DNA of 34,222 nt from an uncultured Hungatella sp. (GTDB lineage: Bacteria > Bacillota > Clostridia > Lachnospirales > Lachnospiraceae). Both the position numbers and the translations under genes were made by a program. Positions 8,201-15,630 of this stretch are shown piece after piece; positions within the stretch are counted from its first letter, which is position 1; each line of letters starts with the position of its first letter. The DNA lies in assembly GCA_949879025.1 (NCBI GenBank), contig CATLBO010000028.1:1-34222 (forward strand). The letters are read 5' to 3'. The notes under the pieces were generated by a model. That model made no database searches, was not told the origin of the DNA, and saw only the letters and a list, made by a program, of their open reading frames with translations.

Positions 8201-8734
8201 ATGGAAAGCACTGAATTGCGAAAAGCACTGGAAGAATACCTTGACCTTTTGAAAAGGAACCTTGCCGTGGCATCTCTGGAAACATTAAAAACCAAATATA
8301 AAAAACCTTTTGATGAACTGCGGCATAATATCAGCTCCACCGCTACAGCCTATGTAAAACAGATCGCATTTGAAAATATCCGCATCCGTGCTGATTTTAT
8401 GGATGAAGCACAGCCACTGATCCAGTCAACTGTTGACCAGTCCGGCATCCTGAAACAGATATCTTCAGCCGCTTTTAAACGCCAGGATATTGCAGAGATC
8501 AACCAGCTTGCCCTGGCATTGAAAGAGCAGATCCATCAGGCACTGATCCCCTTTTATGACAGGCATATCTGTCTGTACCTGGATGATGAATGTTTTGGGA
8601 ATCCACCCAAAGCGCCTAAGTTTTACAATGTTGCAAGCGGCTGTATGTGGAAAGACGATACATGGGCGCCTGCGGAAGTGGAGAAAGGAGTGATCCTCCT
8701 TCCGGCGCAGGACATGCCAAAAACAGCAGCATAA
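8201..8734 (+). CDS. Hypothetical protein, mobile-element accessory
   Basis: A 177-residue protein starting at ATG 8201 with GGAGGA upstream (an in-frame TTG at 8180 lacks one). It is mainly helical, with basic N-terminal helices (LDLLKRNLAVASLETLKTKYKKPFDELRH). The C-terminal part contains short aromatic and cysteine segments (YLDDECFGNPPKAPKFYN, then GCMWKDDTWAP). No signal peptide or transmembrane segment is visible. It is 34 bases after the previous gene and 25 bases before the next, so it belongs to the same transcription unit. Family unrecognised. Confidence 0.65.
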   Translation: MESTELRKALEEYLDLLKRNLAVASLETLKTKYKKPFDELRHNISSTATAYVKQIAFENIRIRADFMDEAQPLIQSTVDQSGILKQISSAAFKRQDIAEINQLALALKEQIHQALIPFYDRHICLYLDDECFGNPPKAPKFYNVASGCMWKDDTWAPAEVEKGVILLPAQDMPKTAA

Positions 8735-8759
8735 TACAGACACACAGAAAGGAAACAAT

Positions 8760-9134
8760 ATGAAAACATTTGATTTGGAGAAATATGGAACCACCTATAA
8801 GATTGAGCTGAAGATCGCTTCCTATATGGAAGGGAACCTTGCCGTCACTATGACTTCCTGGGAGAACGGGGAACCGGAACCCTGGAATGTCCTCACCGTC
8901 AATCTGGATTCCGTCCGTCCTCAAAACTGCGCCTTTATCGACACCAACAATAACGGCGAAGAAATCCTGGCGTGGATCATACGGCATGGGCTGGCAGTTC
9001 CCACCGGTACATATGCCCGGAGCGGATACTGCCAGTACCCGGAATACCGGTTCCGCCCGGAAATCCTGCAGGAAATCGACCCGAAAGGGTACTGCACATA
9101 TCTGCATGACTGGAAAGAGAGGTATGGCACATGA
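8760..9134 (+). CDS. DUF4313-like protein
   Basis: A 124-residue protein with AAAGGAAAC before ATG 8760. The order of blocks fits the DUF4313 family common in clostridial conjugative elements: a beta-rich start (YKIELKIASYMEGNLAVTM), VTVNLDS-type text (LTVNLDSVRPQNCAFIDTNNNGEE), a helix ending in a GLAVPTG turn, then a YCQYPEYRF motif. The function of the family is unknown. It overlaps the next gene by ATGA (9131-9134), so the two are translationally coupled. Confidence 0.65.
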   Translation: MKTFDLEKYGTTYKIELKIASYMEGNLAVTMTSWENGEPEPWNVLTVNLDSVRPQNCAFIDTNNNGEEILAWIIRHGLAVPTGTYARSGYCQYPEYRFRPEILQEIDPKGYCTYLHDWKERYGT

Positions 9135-9466
9135 AATACAAAGCCCTTTATTCCGTATTGGAAAAACGGATAGCGGAAGTTTCTGGTTTCCAATATGATG
9201 ACCGGAGCTGCTGGCACCTTACATGTCCTACTTATGTAGACAGGCTGCACAGTCTCTGGATCATTGCGGTTGACCCTGCCACCAGAAGACGCATCTGGAT
9301 CACCCATGATGGCGGCAGCGATTTCCGTATCAGTTTTAAAAGTATAGATGAACAGATGAATAATTATGGTCCTATCCGGGATATCCGTTGTACCTCACGC
9401 ATGGATCTGGCCAGCAAATTGCAGAAACTCTTTCTGAGCCAAATACATTTGTGGATTGACCTGTAA
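9131..9466 (+). CDS. Hypothetical protein, mobile-element accessory
   Basis: A 111-residue protein beginning in the ATGA overlap with the DUF4313-like gene. It has a two-part layout: beta strands with conserved-looking tryptophans (SCWHLTCPTYVDRLHSLWIIAVD), then a glycine turn (THDGGSDFRI) and a helical end. There is no signal peptide. It is the last gene of the plus-strand run, and a 12-bp perfect terminator stem follows 16 bases after its stop. Family unrecognised. Confidence 0.6.
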   Translation: MKYKALYSVLEKRIAEVSGFQYDDRSCWHLTCPTYVDRLHSLWIIAVDPATRRRIWITHDGGSDFRISFKSIDEQMNNYGPIRDIRCTSRMDLASKLQKLFLSQIHLWIDL

Positions 9467-9481
9467 GTGAAACAGATTCCA

Positions 9482-9515
9482 GAAAAGCGCCGGGCGATAT
9501 GCTCCGGCGCTTTTC
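9482..9515. terminator. Bidirectional intrinsic terminator between convergent genes
   Basis: GAAAAGCGCCGG (9482-9493) pairs perfectly with CCGGCGCTTTTC (9504-9515) around a 10-base loop. The symmetric A and T ends make it usable on both strands. It lies between the plus-strand run ending at 9466 and the minus-strand HTH_16 gene ending at 9561. Confidence 0.85.
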
Positions 9516-9560
9516 CCTCTCATGCCACATTATGGAAATGCAGCAATCCTTTCCCATATG

Positions 9561-9743
9561 TCACATCCTGAAACGGGCAATGCACTTTAACAAGATGATG
9601 CACAGTTCCTGATACAGATCTTCATCAAACCTTCCATTGATAATCGCATACTTGACCAGAAGTGGCTTATACATCTCCAGTAAAGCCATGACCACCGACT
9701 CCCTTCCAGCTTTCGCCTGTAAAAGCATCTCCTTAAAATTCAT
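9561..9743 (-). CDS. HTH_16 conjugative-transposon protein (Tn916 orf8-like)
   Basis: A 60-residue protein matching the short helix-turn-helix family found next to sigma factors in Tn916-type elements: LLQAKAGRESVVMALLEMYKPLLVKYA followed by GRFDEDLYQELCIILLKCI. The pattern mimics sigma region 2 (short helix, K-PL--KYA, then DEDLYQEL). It starts inside the end of the upstream sigma gene (overlap 9733-9743), the same arrangement as the Tn916 regulatory pair. It probably acts with that sigma factor to control element excision or transfer genes. This role is from family knowledge, not from this sequence. Confidence 0.8.
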   Translation of the reverse strand: MNFKEMLLQAKAGRESVVMALLEMYKPLLVKYAIINGRFDEDLYQELCIILLKCIARFRM

Positions 9744-10149
9744 TTTTCATCACCCCTATCTTTCTTTTGATCTTCTGCACTGTCCGATAATAGACCGCTG
9801 CCACGCCTTTATATCCCATCCCTGTTTCCTCTGCCAGCGCCTCAAAGCTTTTCCCGTCTACTGCCCTTGCCAGGAATATGTAACGCTCCCTCTCGCTCAG
9901 TTCCCTCAGTGCATGGAGAAGCGCGCTGTCCTCCAGCTGCATGAGAACGGGCAGCCCCAGAAGCATGTCCTGCTCTATGCTGCATTCCGGCATGAACATG
10001 AAGTCTTCGGTCAGGCTCTCTATCTGCTGGCGCCTGTCCATCTGCTGTAGATAATCGTTCCTGCGGCGCTGTACTGCAGTTGCCAGATATGCCGTAAACT
10101 GATTCTGTAAGATCTCCGTTTCACTCTTTCCGTTATTTTTCTGCCACAT
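9733..10149 (-). CDS. Sigma-70 family RNA polymerase factor, conjugative-element type (Tn916 orf7-like)
   Basis: A 138-residue protein with a C-terminal sigma region 4: LHALRELSERERYIFLARAVDGKSFEALAEETGMGYKGVAAVYYRTVQKIKRKI, a classic helix-turn-helix (residues about 78-130). The N-terminal half is a short helical stretch without a full region 2, as in the Tn916 orf7 family. RBS AAGGAGGAAAAGCC precedes ATG 10149. It is coupled to the HTH_16 gene, which may supply the missing region-2-like function. A possible -10 (TATAGT on the minus strand, 10311-10316) and a hairpin-rich leader lie upstream. Confidence 0.8.
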   Translation of the reverse strand: MWQKNNGKSETEILQNQFTAYLATAVQRRRNDYLQQMDRRQQIESLTEDFMFMPECSIEQDMLLGLPVLMQLEDSALLHALRELSERERYIFLARAVDGKSFEALAEETGMGYKGVAAVYYRTVQKIKRKIGVMKNEF

Positions 10150-10322
10150 GGCTTTTCCTCCTTAAATTCCAGATTTTTTGCTGCAAAACCCGGAATTGGA
10201 GGTGAACGGCACCTTATCTTTTGCTCTGTAAAACAGCAAAAGCACAGGTAAGAATATCTACTTCCCTGTACTTTTAAATTTAATTCATATGTATCCTGCT
10301 CTATTAGTTCACTATATAGCAC

Positions 10323-10373
10323 AAAAAATGCCTGTACATGGCTGATGATTTTTTTAACCAGCCACCACAGGCA
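10323..10373 (-). terminator. Intrinsic terminator reading leftward
   Basis: TGCCTGT (10329-10335) pairs with ACAGGCA (10367-10373), and inside it TGGCTG (10339-10344) pairs with CAGCCA (10359-10364). Read on the minus strand, the stem is followed by six T (10323-10328). This would isolate the sigma gene from transcripts entering from the winged-helix gene. Confidence 0.7.
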
Positions 10374-10488
10374 TTGATACTAAAGTTTCTTAGCTGTCTG
10401 ATGTAAAAAACAGCATTACTGTATTTTATTTGCAAATATAAAATCCCCCTGGCTCTAAAACAGGGCCAGAAGGGAATAAAAATATGTC

Positions 10489-10556
10489 AACCGGCGTACT
10501 AATGTACCCGTCAAAGCACCGTTTTTTTCTTTGACGGGATTCCCCCCGGTTTTTTA
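10489..10556 (+). terminator. Nested terminator-like RNA fold reading rightward
   Basis: An outer stem AACCGG (10489-10494) with CCGGTT (10546-10551) encloses a perfect 10-bp inner stem CCCGTCAAAG (10507-10516) with CTTTGACGGG (10529-10538). A T run follows the outer stem. No plus-strand gene ends nearby, so it may end an unannotated plus-strand RNA beginning upstream of it. Confidence 0.5.
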
Positions 10557-10655
10557 TATCAATTTTATTTTCTCTTTTATTGTATCAAACGAATTTCAAT
10601 ATACTTTCAGCGAAAATTCATTTTTCTCTCGATTTTCTTATAATTATATGAAAAG

Positions 10656-10694
10656 AGCCAGAAACAACTTTATTAAAATGTGTCTGTTTCTGGC
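10656..10694 (-). terminator. Probable terminator of the winged-helix gene
   Basis: AGCCAGAAACA (10656-10666) and TGTTTCTGGCT (10684-10694) form a perfect 11-bp stem with a 17-base loop, starting 9 bases after the stop codon of the minus-strand gene at 10704. The trailing minus-strand sequence is only moderately T-rich (CTTTTC). Confidence 0.6.
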
Positions 10695-10703
10695 TGCCAC
10701 TCT

Positions 10704-11099
10704 CTATTTCTCTTTTTTGAATTGGTATCCGTATCCCCGGATATTTTGAATAATATTACGTCCCAATTTTTTTCTTATAGTATATATGCTGCTTTCAATG
10801 CCATGATAATCGCTCATTACATCTTCTCCAGTTATCGCTTTATAAATCTGTCTGGTAGTCAGTACCTGGTCATGATAGTAAGCAAGCGTATACAAAACAT
10901 CAAATTCCCTTGTGGTCAATTCCACTTCTTTTCCTTTTAGAAAAACCCGTCTTTGCTTTGTCCGTATCTCCACATCACCAAATACCATTTCTTTTCCGTC
11001 TGCAGTGGAGATACATTCTATTTCCTGATCTTCTGCCAGCACTGCTTTAATTTTTTCTACAACCTGTTCCTCCGGGTCAGAAAAAGTTACGATTATCAT
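10704..11099 (-). CDS. Stand-alone winged-helix (OmpR/PhoB C-terminal type) regulator
   Basis: A 131-residue protein. Residues about 35-131 are a complete OmpR-type DNA-binding domain: FGDVEIRTKQRRVFLKGKEVELTTREFDVLYTLA, then a recognition-helix region (SDYHGIESSIYTIRKKLG) and the wing, NIRGYGYQF. The first 35 residues are far too short for a receiver domain and contain no phospho-acceptor aspartate context, so it is not a classic response regulator. No good ribosome binding site is visible (GGTAGCTTGGGAAA before ATG 11099). It lies 64 bases downstream of malY on the same strand and could be read through from operon A. Targets unknown. Confidence 0.75.
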   Translation of the reverse strand: MIIVTFSDPEEQVVEKIKAVLAEDQEIECISTADGKEMVFGDVEIRTKQRRVFLKGKEVELTTREFDVLYTLAYYHDQVLTTRQIYKAITGEDVMSDYHGIESSIYTIRKKLGRNIIQNIRGYGYQFKKEK

Positions 11100-11163
11100 T
11101 TTCCCAAGCTACCACCTTCTCTCCCTGGCAAAATTAAGGAATTATATCCCAATGCCACATATA

Positions 11164-12345
11164 TCAGCAACTGGCCGGAACCCATTCCTCATATCCCCTG
11201 GCCCCTTCCGACAGACGTTTCATTCCATCTTCCACCCGGCTTCTGGGACAGGCTATATTCATTCTGATAAACGGACCTCCGCTTTCCCCATACTGCCGTC
11301 CTTCCGACAGATACAGCCCGGTATACTCTCTCAGATATTGTGTAAACTCTGTGGCACAACCCTGCATTTTCCGGCAGTCCAGCCACAAAAGATAAGTAGC
11401 CTCTGAAGGTACTGGTCTAATCTGTGGACCCTCTTTCTTCAGGAAGTTCTCCACATAATTTTTATTTTCCTGAATATACACTCTCAAAGCGTCCAGCCAA
11501 GCCTCCCCTTTCGTGAAAGCAGCCACCGCCGCCTCCACCGCAAAGGAATTTGGTTCTGCCACTTCATCCGTATTCAGTCCCCGCCAGACCTTATGCCGCA
11601 GATTCGGATTCGGAACGGCCACTGCCGCTGTCTGCAGTCCTGCCAGGTTAAAGGCTTTTGTAGGCGCTATGCAGGTGATGCTGTGATTCCTGCAACTTTC
11701 TGATACCGAAGCAAAGGGAATGTATTCCTTACCCGGACTGGTCAAATCACAATGAATTTCATCTGAAATTACCGTCACATGATATTTCCTGCACAGCTCA
11801 CCCACCTGTCCCAGTTCTTCCCTGCTCCAGATTCTTCCCACCGGATTGTGGGGATTGCACAGAATCATCAGCGTGGTCTGGGGATTGGAAAGTTTCCGCT
11901 CCAAATCTTCAAAATCCATCTGATAGGCACTTTCATCATAGCGCAATGGACTTTCCACAATATTCCTTCCGTTATTCACAATGGAATTGAAGAATATATT
12001 GTAAACCGGCGTCTGAACCAGTACATTTTCTCCTGGTGTTGTCAGCTTGCGCACCATACTGGAAATGGCCGGAACTACTCCCGTACAGAACACAAGCCAC
12101 TCCTTTTCCATAGAAAAACCATGCCTGCGCTCCCACCAGCCCATATAAGCCTGATACCATTCTTCCGGCACCACAGAATAACCAAATACACCATGGGCCG
12201 CCCTTTCCTGAATTGCCGCCTGAATCTCCGGCGCTGTCTGGAAATCCATGTCTGCCACCCACATAGGCAGCTCATGCTCTTTTACATCCCATTTCATCGA
12301 ATGGGTATCTCTTCTGTTGACAGGTTTATCAAAATCGTAAGGCAT
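11164..12345 (-). CDS. MalY/PatB-type PLP-dependent C-S lyase (cystathionine beta-lyase)
   Basis: A 393-residue fold-type I PLP enzyme of full length. It has the MalY/PatB signatures MWVADMDF near residue 28, the PLP-binding aspartate block VISDEIHCDL (about 192-201), and the PLP lysine in APTKAFNLAG (K230). The C-terminal arginine block (FIRMNIACPR) should bind the substrate carboxylate. The family cleaves C-S bonds of cystathionine or cysteine conjugates and also includes aminotransferase-like members. RBS GGAGGG precedes ATG 12345. It is the last gene of operon A, 45 bases after the cyclophilin-like lipoprotein. With CysE in operon B it suggests sulfur amino acid or thiol-adduct metabolism. 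Confidence 0.9.
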   Translation of the reverse strand: MPYDFDKPVNRRDTHSMKWDVKEHELPMWVADMDFQTAPEIQAAIQERAAHGVFGYSVVPEEWYQAYMGWWERRHGFSMEKEWLVFCTGVVPAISSMVRKLTTPGENVLVQTPVYNIFFNSIVNNGRNIVESPLRYDESAYQMDFEDLERKLSNPQTTLMILCNPHNPVGRIWSREELGQVGELCRKYHVTVISDEIHCDLTSPGKEYIPFASVSESCRNHSITCIAPTKAFNLAGLQTAAVAVPNPNLRHKVWRGLNTDEVAEPNSFAVEAAVAAFTKGEAWLDALRVYIQENKNYVENFLKKEGPQIRPVPSEATYLLWLDCRKMQGCATEFTQYLREYTGLYLSEGRQYGESGGPFIRMNIACPRSRVEDGMKRLSEGARGYEEWVPASC

Positions 12346-12390
12346 ACTATCCCTCCAAGTTTTCTAGCAAAGTTTATCTCACAAACAACC

Positions 12391-13095
12391 TTATTCCAAG
12401 GAAAAGGTCACAGTTACATCGCCACTTCCCAGGGCTTCCTCCCAGCCGGTCAGATTATCAATATGCCCCAGTCTTGTGTAGCTCCAGGAATTGGAGCCGT
12501 AAAAAATAACAATCTGGTTCCCGTTGTATAAGACGATATCCCCGGCCTGTGTTGTGGTCTGGCTATTGTTGGCGGGAAGGCTTGTTCCCAGAGGGCCTAC
12601 CTTTTCAAAGCCGGAATAGTCACTCATCTGGATCACTACAGGACTCTCCCGCATCATTTCCACCAAAGCAGACACGGCTTCATTCTCTTCCAGTGTCGCT
12701 GAAAATACCACATCCGCAACCTGCACATTCATATTTGTCACTTCATTTTCCTCCGTATTATTCTGAATATCTGTTTCCGTACCAGCCGTTTCACCAGGCT
12801 CCGTTTCCGGCATAATTTCCGTCTCACTCATAACTGCTGATTCGGTCATGCCTTCTGCTTCATCAGATCCGGCGCTCTCCGTCATAGTTTCTGATACAGT
12901 TTCTGTGGAATCCATATCGGCGGATGATACATCTACAGTCTCTAATCTTTCCGTAGCGTCAGGCTGTGATGTACTTTTTGCTACAGAAGATTCCGCTTCA
13001 GATACCGAGGCCCTTGCCTGTGTATCATTCTTTCTACATGCCGCCAAAGAAAGCACAACCGCCATAAGACAAAGTAAAATACAACATTTTTTCAC
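12391..13095 (-). CDS. Lipoprotein with a cyclophilin-like domain (operon A)
   Basis: A 234-residue protein with a GTG start at 13095 (GAGGAG about 9 bases upstream; the nearby ATG is out of frame). The N-terminal signal peptide ends in a lipobox LAAC with Cys20, so it should be anchored on the outer face of the membrane. Residues about 25-120 are a low-complexity Ser/Glu/Thr linker. The C-terminal domain (about 120-234) matches the cyclophilin-like fold family (PF18050-like): MNVQVADVVFSATLEENEAVSALVEMM, then AGDIVLYNGNQIVIFYGSNSWSYTRLGHI. Members are related in fold to cyclophilins, but prolyl isomerase activity is not established. It is the third gene of operon A. Similar proteins occur in operons B and C. 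Confidence 0.85.
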   Translation of the reverse strand: MKKCCILLCLMAVVLSLAACRKNDTQARASVSEAESSVAKSTSQPDATERLETVDVSSADMDSTETVSETMTESAGSDEAEGMTESAVMSETEIMPETEPGETAGTETDIQNNTEENEVTNMNVQVADVVFSATLEENEAVSALVEMMRESPVVIQMSDYSGFEKVGPLGTSLPANNSQTTTQAGDIVLYNGNQIVIFYGSNSWSYTRLGHIDNLTGWEEALGSGDVTVTFSLE

Positions 13096-13128
13096 CGTTA
13101 TCTGCTCCTCGCTTTTCAGATTTCTATT

Positions 13129-13737
13129 TTATGTCGGAATCGCCCGTATAAAAACAAAGATTCCAAACAAACTCAAAACTGCCCCGAAAATCCGGTTCAT
13201 CTTCTGGAGATTGTCCGTCCGCTTCTTCTTTCTGGCCAGGGCAACCGCGGCAGTAAGCCCTCCCCACCAGAGGTAGGTTCCAATGAAAACACCTAAAACC
13301 ACCAGCCAGCCATTTTCAGACGTACTTCCTCCCGCAATGCCAAACCAGGAAAAGGCAAACAGAAAGGTCAGGATCGCCGCCGGATTCGTAATCCCTATCA
13401 AAAAAGAAGAAAGAAACATCCGCACTCTTCCCGACACTGCCGGGATTTTGGCCGCCTCTCCTTTTCGGAAAAGCAGGCGGATTCCCATAAACAGGACAAT
13501 GGTTCCCCCTGCCAGATGGATGGCCGTCTGGTATTCCAAAAGGAAATCCGAAACCATAGTCAGGCCGAAAGCCCCGATTGCAGCATAGATACAGTCCGCT
13601 ATGGACGAGCCAATTCCCGTGAGAAGTCCTGCCTTTATCCCATGCTCCCATGTCCTTTGTACCGTCATGGCTCCTACAGCACCCACCGGCACCCCAAAGA
13701 GCAGCCCGATCAGAATCCCTTTCAAAAGCAGGCTCAT
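13129..13737 (-). CDS. LysE/RhtB-family exporter
   Basis: A 202-residue membrane protein with about six hydrophobic segments (residues about 3-25, 38-62, 68-90, 110-135, 145-168, 180-200). It has the family hallmark in the fourth segment, GITNPAAILTF, and an N-terminal GVPVGAVGAMTVQR. LysE-type carriers export amino acids or related small molecules with proton antiport. ATG 13737 is used because GGAAGGAGG precedes it (GTG 13752 is open but unsupported). It overlaps the DUF3737 stop codon by ATGA (13734-13737), so it is translationally coupled. Substrate unknown; a cysteine or amino acid derivative would fit the malY neighbour. Confidence 0.85.
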   Translation of the reverse strand: MSLLLKGILIGLLFGVPVGAVGAMTVQRTWEHGIKAGLLTGIGSSIADCIYAAIGAFGLTMVSDFLLEYQTAIHLAGGTIVLFMGIRLLFRKGEAAKIPAVSGRVRMFLSSFLIGITNPAAILTFLFAFSWFGIAGGSTSENGWLVVLGVFIGTYLWWGGLTAAVALARKKKRTDNLQKMNRIFGAVLSLFGIFVFIRAIPT

Positions 13738-14597
13738 ACCGCCTCCTTCCACTCTCTCCTGCAGATGATCTTTGTCTTTGCCGGATCTACCTTGTCTTTT
13801 TCAACAATCAGTTCATCAATACGGTCTGCACGAATCACGCCGCCGGAAGGGTTCATCACGCTGTCAATCTTTCCTGTGATGTCGGCATCCACCTTGGAAT
13901 ACTCAAAAGCCAGCGTGGTGTTCAGGAGCTTACAGTTCTTCATCACCAGATTGTCAATGTAGCACATTCCCTGCAGGCTCTCAATGGTGCAGTTAATCAG
14001 CGTCAGGTTCTTCGCATTCCATCCCAGATATTCGCCGGAGATGAAAGAATCGTATACGGTCACATTCTCGCTGTTCCAGAAGGCATCCTTGGAAAGCATC
14101 CGGGCATTATGGATTTCCATATTCTTTACCCCATCAAAGGAATAATTGCCCACCAGCTGGAAATCCCGCAGCACCATATTCCGGCTGTTCATGGCAAAGT
14201 AATCACCCTTTGCCGATACATGCTCCAAGGTCACATCCTCACAGTTCCAAAGTGTTTCCGCTGCATTGGGGAAGTTCACATTGCGCAGATTTACTGTGCG
14301 GCAGCGGCGGAAGTTCTTCGGGGCCTCGATCACGGCATCCTCCACCGTGATATTGTCCGTGTACCACACCCCTGCGCGGGCCATCTCAAACCAGGTACAG
14401 TTTCTGGCCGTAATATTCTTTGCATACCAAAAGGGATACTTCCACTTGAACATGCAGCCCTCCAGCTCAATATCATGACTCTCTTTCAGCGGGGACTCTC
14501 CATCTGCAAAGATGCTGTCATAGATCTTCAGATCCGCTCCCTGAAACAATGCTCTTTCTCCTGTCAAATACTCCTGTCTGATTTCTCTTGCTTTCAT
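13734..14597 (-). CDS. DUF3737 beta-helix protein (operon A, first gene)
   Basis: A 287-residue protein made of repeating short strands (NITARNCTWFE, NITVEDAVIE, TVNLRNVNF, DVTLEHVSA, NLTLINCTIE) typical of a right-handed parallel beta-helix, and matching DUF3737 in length and in its N-terminal LTGERALFQGADLKIYDSIFADGESPLKES. It has no signal peptide. The family has no known activity but is widespread in gut Firmicutes and Bacteroidetes, often near redox and efflux genes. RBS GAAGGAGGAAACATC precedes ATG 14597. It is preceded by promoter A with the shared operator. Confidence 0.85.
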   Translation of the reverse strand: MKAREIRQEYLTGERALFQGADLKIYDSIFADGESPLKESHDIELEGCMFKWKYPFWYAKNITARNCTWFEMARAGVWYTDNITVEDAVIEAPKNFRRCRTVNLRNVNFPNAAETLWNCEDVTLEHVSAKGDYFAMNSRNMVLRDFQLVGNYSFDGVKNMEIHNARMLSKDAFWNSENVTVYDSFISGEYLGWNAKNLTLINCTIESLQGMCYIDNLVMKNCKLLNTTLAFEYSKVDADITGKIDSVMNPSGGVIRADRIDELIVEKDKVDPAKTKIICRREWKEAV

Positions 14598-14672
14598 GAT
14601 GTTTCCTCCTTCATTATGTTCAGTAACGTTTTACTTTTTATGTCTGCCCGTTCTTTCCTTTGGCTTATAATA

Positions 14673-14748
14673 AGGATACCGGATGCAGATAACATGCCGC
14701 TAACAAATAAATAAACAATTTCTAAATGAATTCTTGCAGATTTCTCAA
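14673..14748 (-). promoter_or_regulatory. Promoter A with shared two-component operator
   Basis: On the minus strand, the operator TTTAGAAATTGTTTA lies at 14712-14726 and the candidate -10 TATCCT at 14673-14678, exactly 48 bp start to start. Four half-sites of the type (T/G)TTA(G/T) follow each other every 11 bp, the spacing expected for an OmpR-family regulator. No -35 of consensus type is seen, fitting activator dependence. The segment 14688-14748 is identical at 57 of 61 positions to 23921-23981. It drives operon A and begins right next to the stop codon of the upstream acetyltransferase. Confidence 0.7.
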
Positions 14749-14752
14749 CTTA

Positions 14753-15355
14753 TCAGACGGCTTCATCAGATGAACTTCCCTCTGAATCCGTTTCGATTGG
14801 TTTTATTACTTTTGCAGGTGCGCCTCCCACAATCACACCAGCCGGAACATCCTTTGTTACCACAGCCCCGGCTGCAACGATAGCCCCATCACCAATCGTA
14901 ACGCCCTGTAATACTGTAGCATGGGCGCCGATCCATACATTTTTTCCGATATGAATGGGCTTTGGAATAAGATCTCTTCGATGCTGCGGGTTCTGTTCAT
15001 GATTTAAAGTTGCCAGAACGACCATCGGGCCAATCAATGCCCCATCATCAATGTAAATTCCGCCCTGATCCTGAAATTGGCAGCCTCCGTTTATGAAAAC
15101 ATGCTTTCCAATGTGAAGATTTTTTCCACAATCCGTATAAAACGGCGGAAACAGTCCGAAGCTCTCATCAATCTCCCGTCCTGTAAGAAGGGAAAACAAC
15201 TCCCGTAGTTCCTGCGGTTCATGATAGCCGCAATTTATCCGGGCTGTTATTTTCATTGCCTCCTGGCTCAGTTTCCCCATATATGCAAGAACCTCTGAGC
15301 CACGCACCACCTTTTCACCAGAATTCATTGCTGAAATAAAATTTTCCGTATTCAT
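14753..15355 (-). CDS. Sugar O-acetyltransferase (maltose/galactoside acetyltransferase-type)
   Basis: A 200-residue left-handed beta-helix acetyltransferase. Hexapeptide repeats run from about residue 75 ([33 protein letters not shown]) to the characteristic end, [34 protein letters not shown], with an active-site histidine in ATLNHEQ. It matches the LacA/Maa family rather than serine acetyltransferase. ATG 15355 is chosen for AGCAGGAGGATTTT upstream; the frame extends to 15418 without such a site. It is expressed alone, from the LysR-type promoter at 15425-15495, and is followed directly by promoter A. The natural acceptor is unknown. Confidence 0.85.
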   Translation of the reverse strand: MNTENFISAMNSGEKVVRGSEVLAYMGKLSQEAMKITARINCGYHEPQELRELFSLLTGREIDESFGLFPPFYTDCGKNLHIGKHVFINGGCQFQDQGGIYIDDGALIGPMVVLATLNHEQNPQHRRDLIPKPIHIGKNVWIGAHATVLQGVTIGDGAIVAAGAVVTKDVPAGVIVGGAPAKVIKPIETDSEGSSSDEAV

Positions 15356-15424
15356 AAAATCCTCCTGCTTACTTTTCAATTTGAAACTACTATAAACATT
15401 CATAATGTGTTTCTCCATAGATTT

Positions 15425-15495
15425 AGTATAAGAAAGCAGGGTAAAAATAGCAAATACTTATGCTTAATAGTTTTCCATAACAAATAATTATACTT
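15425..15495 (-). promoter_or_regulatory. LysR-type promoter of the acetyltransferase gene
   Basis: On the minus strand ATAAGTATTTGCTATTT spans 15445-15461. Its TTGCTA serves as -35, followed by a 17-bp spacer and -10 TATACT (15425-15430). A second, weaker copy (AACAAATAATTATACTT on the plus strand, 15479-15495) lies exactly 30 bp upstream, three helical turns away, as expected for paired LysR sites. The same core occurs at 24030-24046 and, with one change, at 31994-32010 beside the lysR gene. Confidence 0.65.
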
Positions 15496-15585
15496 TTATA
15501 ACCGGTGTTTCATAAAGGTTAATGAAGGCCCACTTTTCGAATAGGAAATCAGTACACAGTAGTTACATTAGTTCATGCCAAAATA

Positions 15586-15620
15586 AGAGCCGGCATCCCA
15601 AAATTCATGCTGCCGACTCT
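15586..15620 (-). terminator. Terminator of operon B
   Basis: AGAGCCGGCA (15586-15595) and TGCCGACTCT (15611-15620) form a 10-bp stem with one mismatch. Read on the minus strand it is followed by TTATTTT. It begins 10 bases after the stop codon of the HPr-like gene and would end the long operon B transcript. Confidence 0.65.
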
Positions 15621-15630
15621 GCTTAACCTT

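Larger units (their letters stand above)
10150..10703. other. Gene-free, hairpin-rich intergenic stretch (554 bp)
   Basis: No convincing coding region on either strand. It holds the leader of the sigma gene, with an 8-bp hairpin (CTTTTGCT/AGCAAAAG, 10218-10242), a minus-strand terminator (10323-10373), a short stem CTGGC/GCCAG near 10449-10469, a nested plus-strand terminator-like fold (10489-10556) and a terminator for the winged-helix gene (10656-10694). The density of structures suggests a regulatory or small-RNA locus. I cannot assign a known RNA family. Confidence 0.55.

Noticed and set aside
10020-10322. 100-residue minus-strand ORF before the sigma gene
   Set aside because: It overlaps the sigma gene in another frame, crosses hairpins and has no family resemblance.
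11779-12531. 250-residue plus-strand ORF opposite malY
   Set aside because: Antisense shadow of a clearly recognisable PLP enzyme. It runs into the lipoprotein gene on the other strand.
13650-14714. 354-residue plus-strand ORF opposite DUF3737
   Set aside because: The minus-strand protein has the regular beta-helix repeats and a good ribosome binding site. The antisense ORF is a composition by-product and also crosses promoter A.
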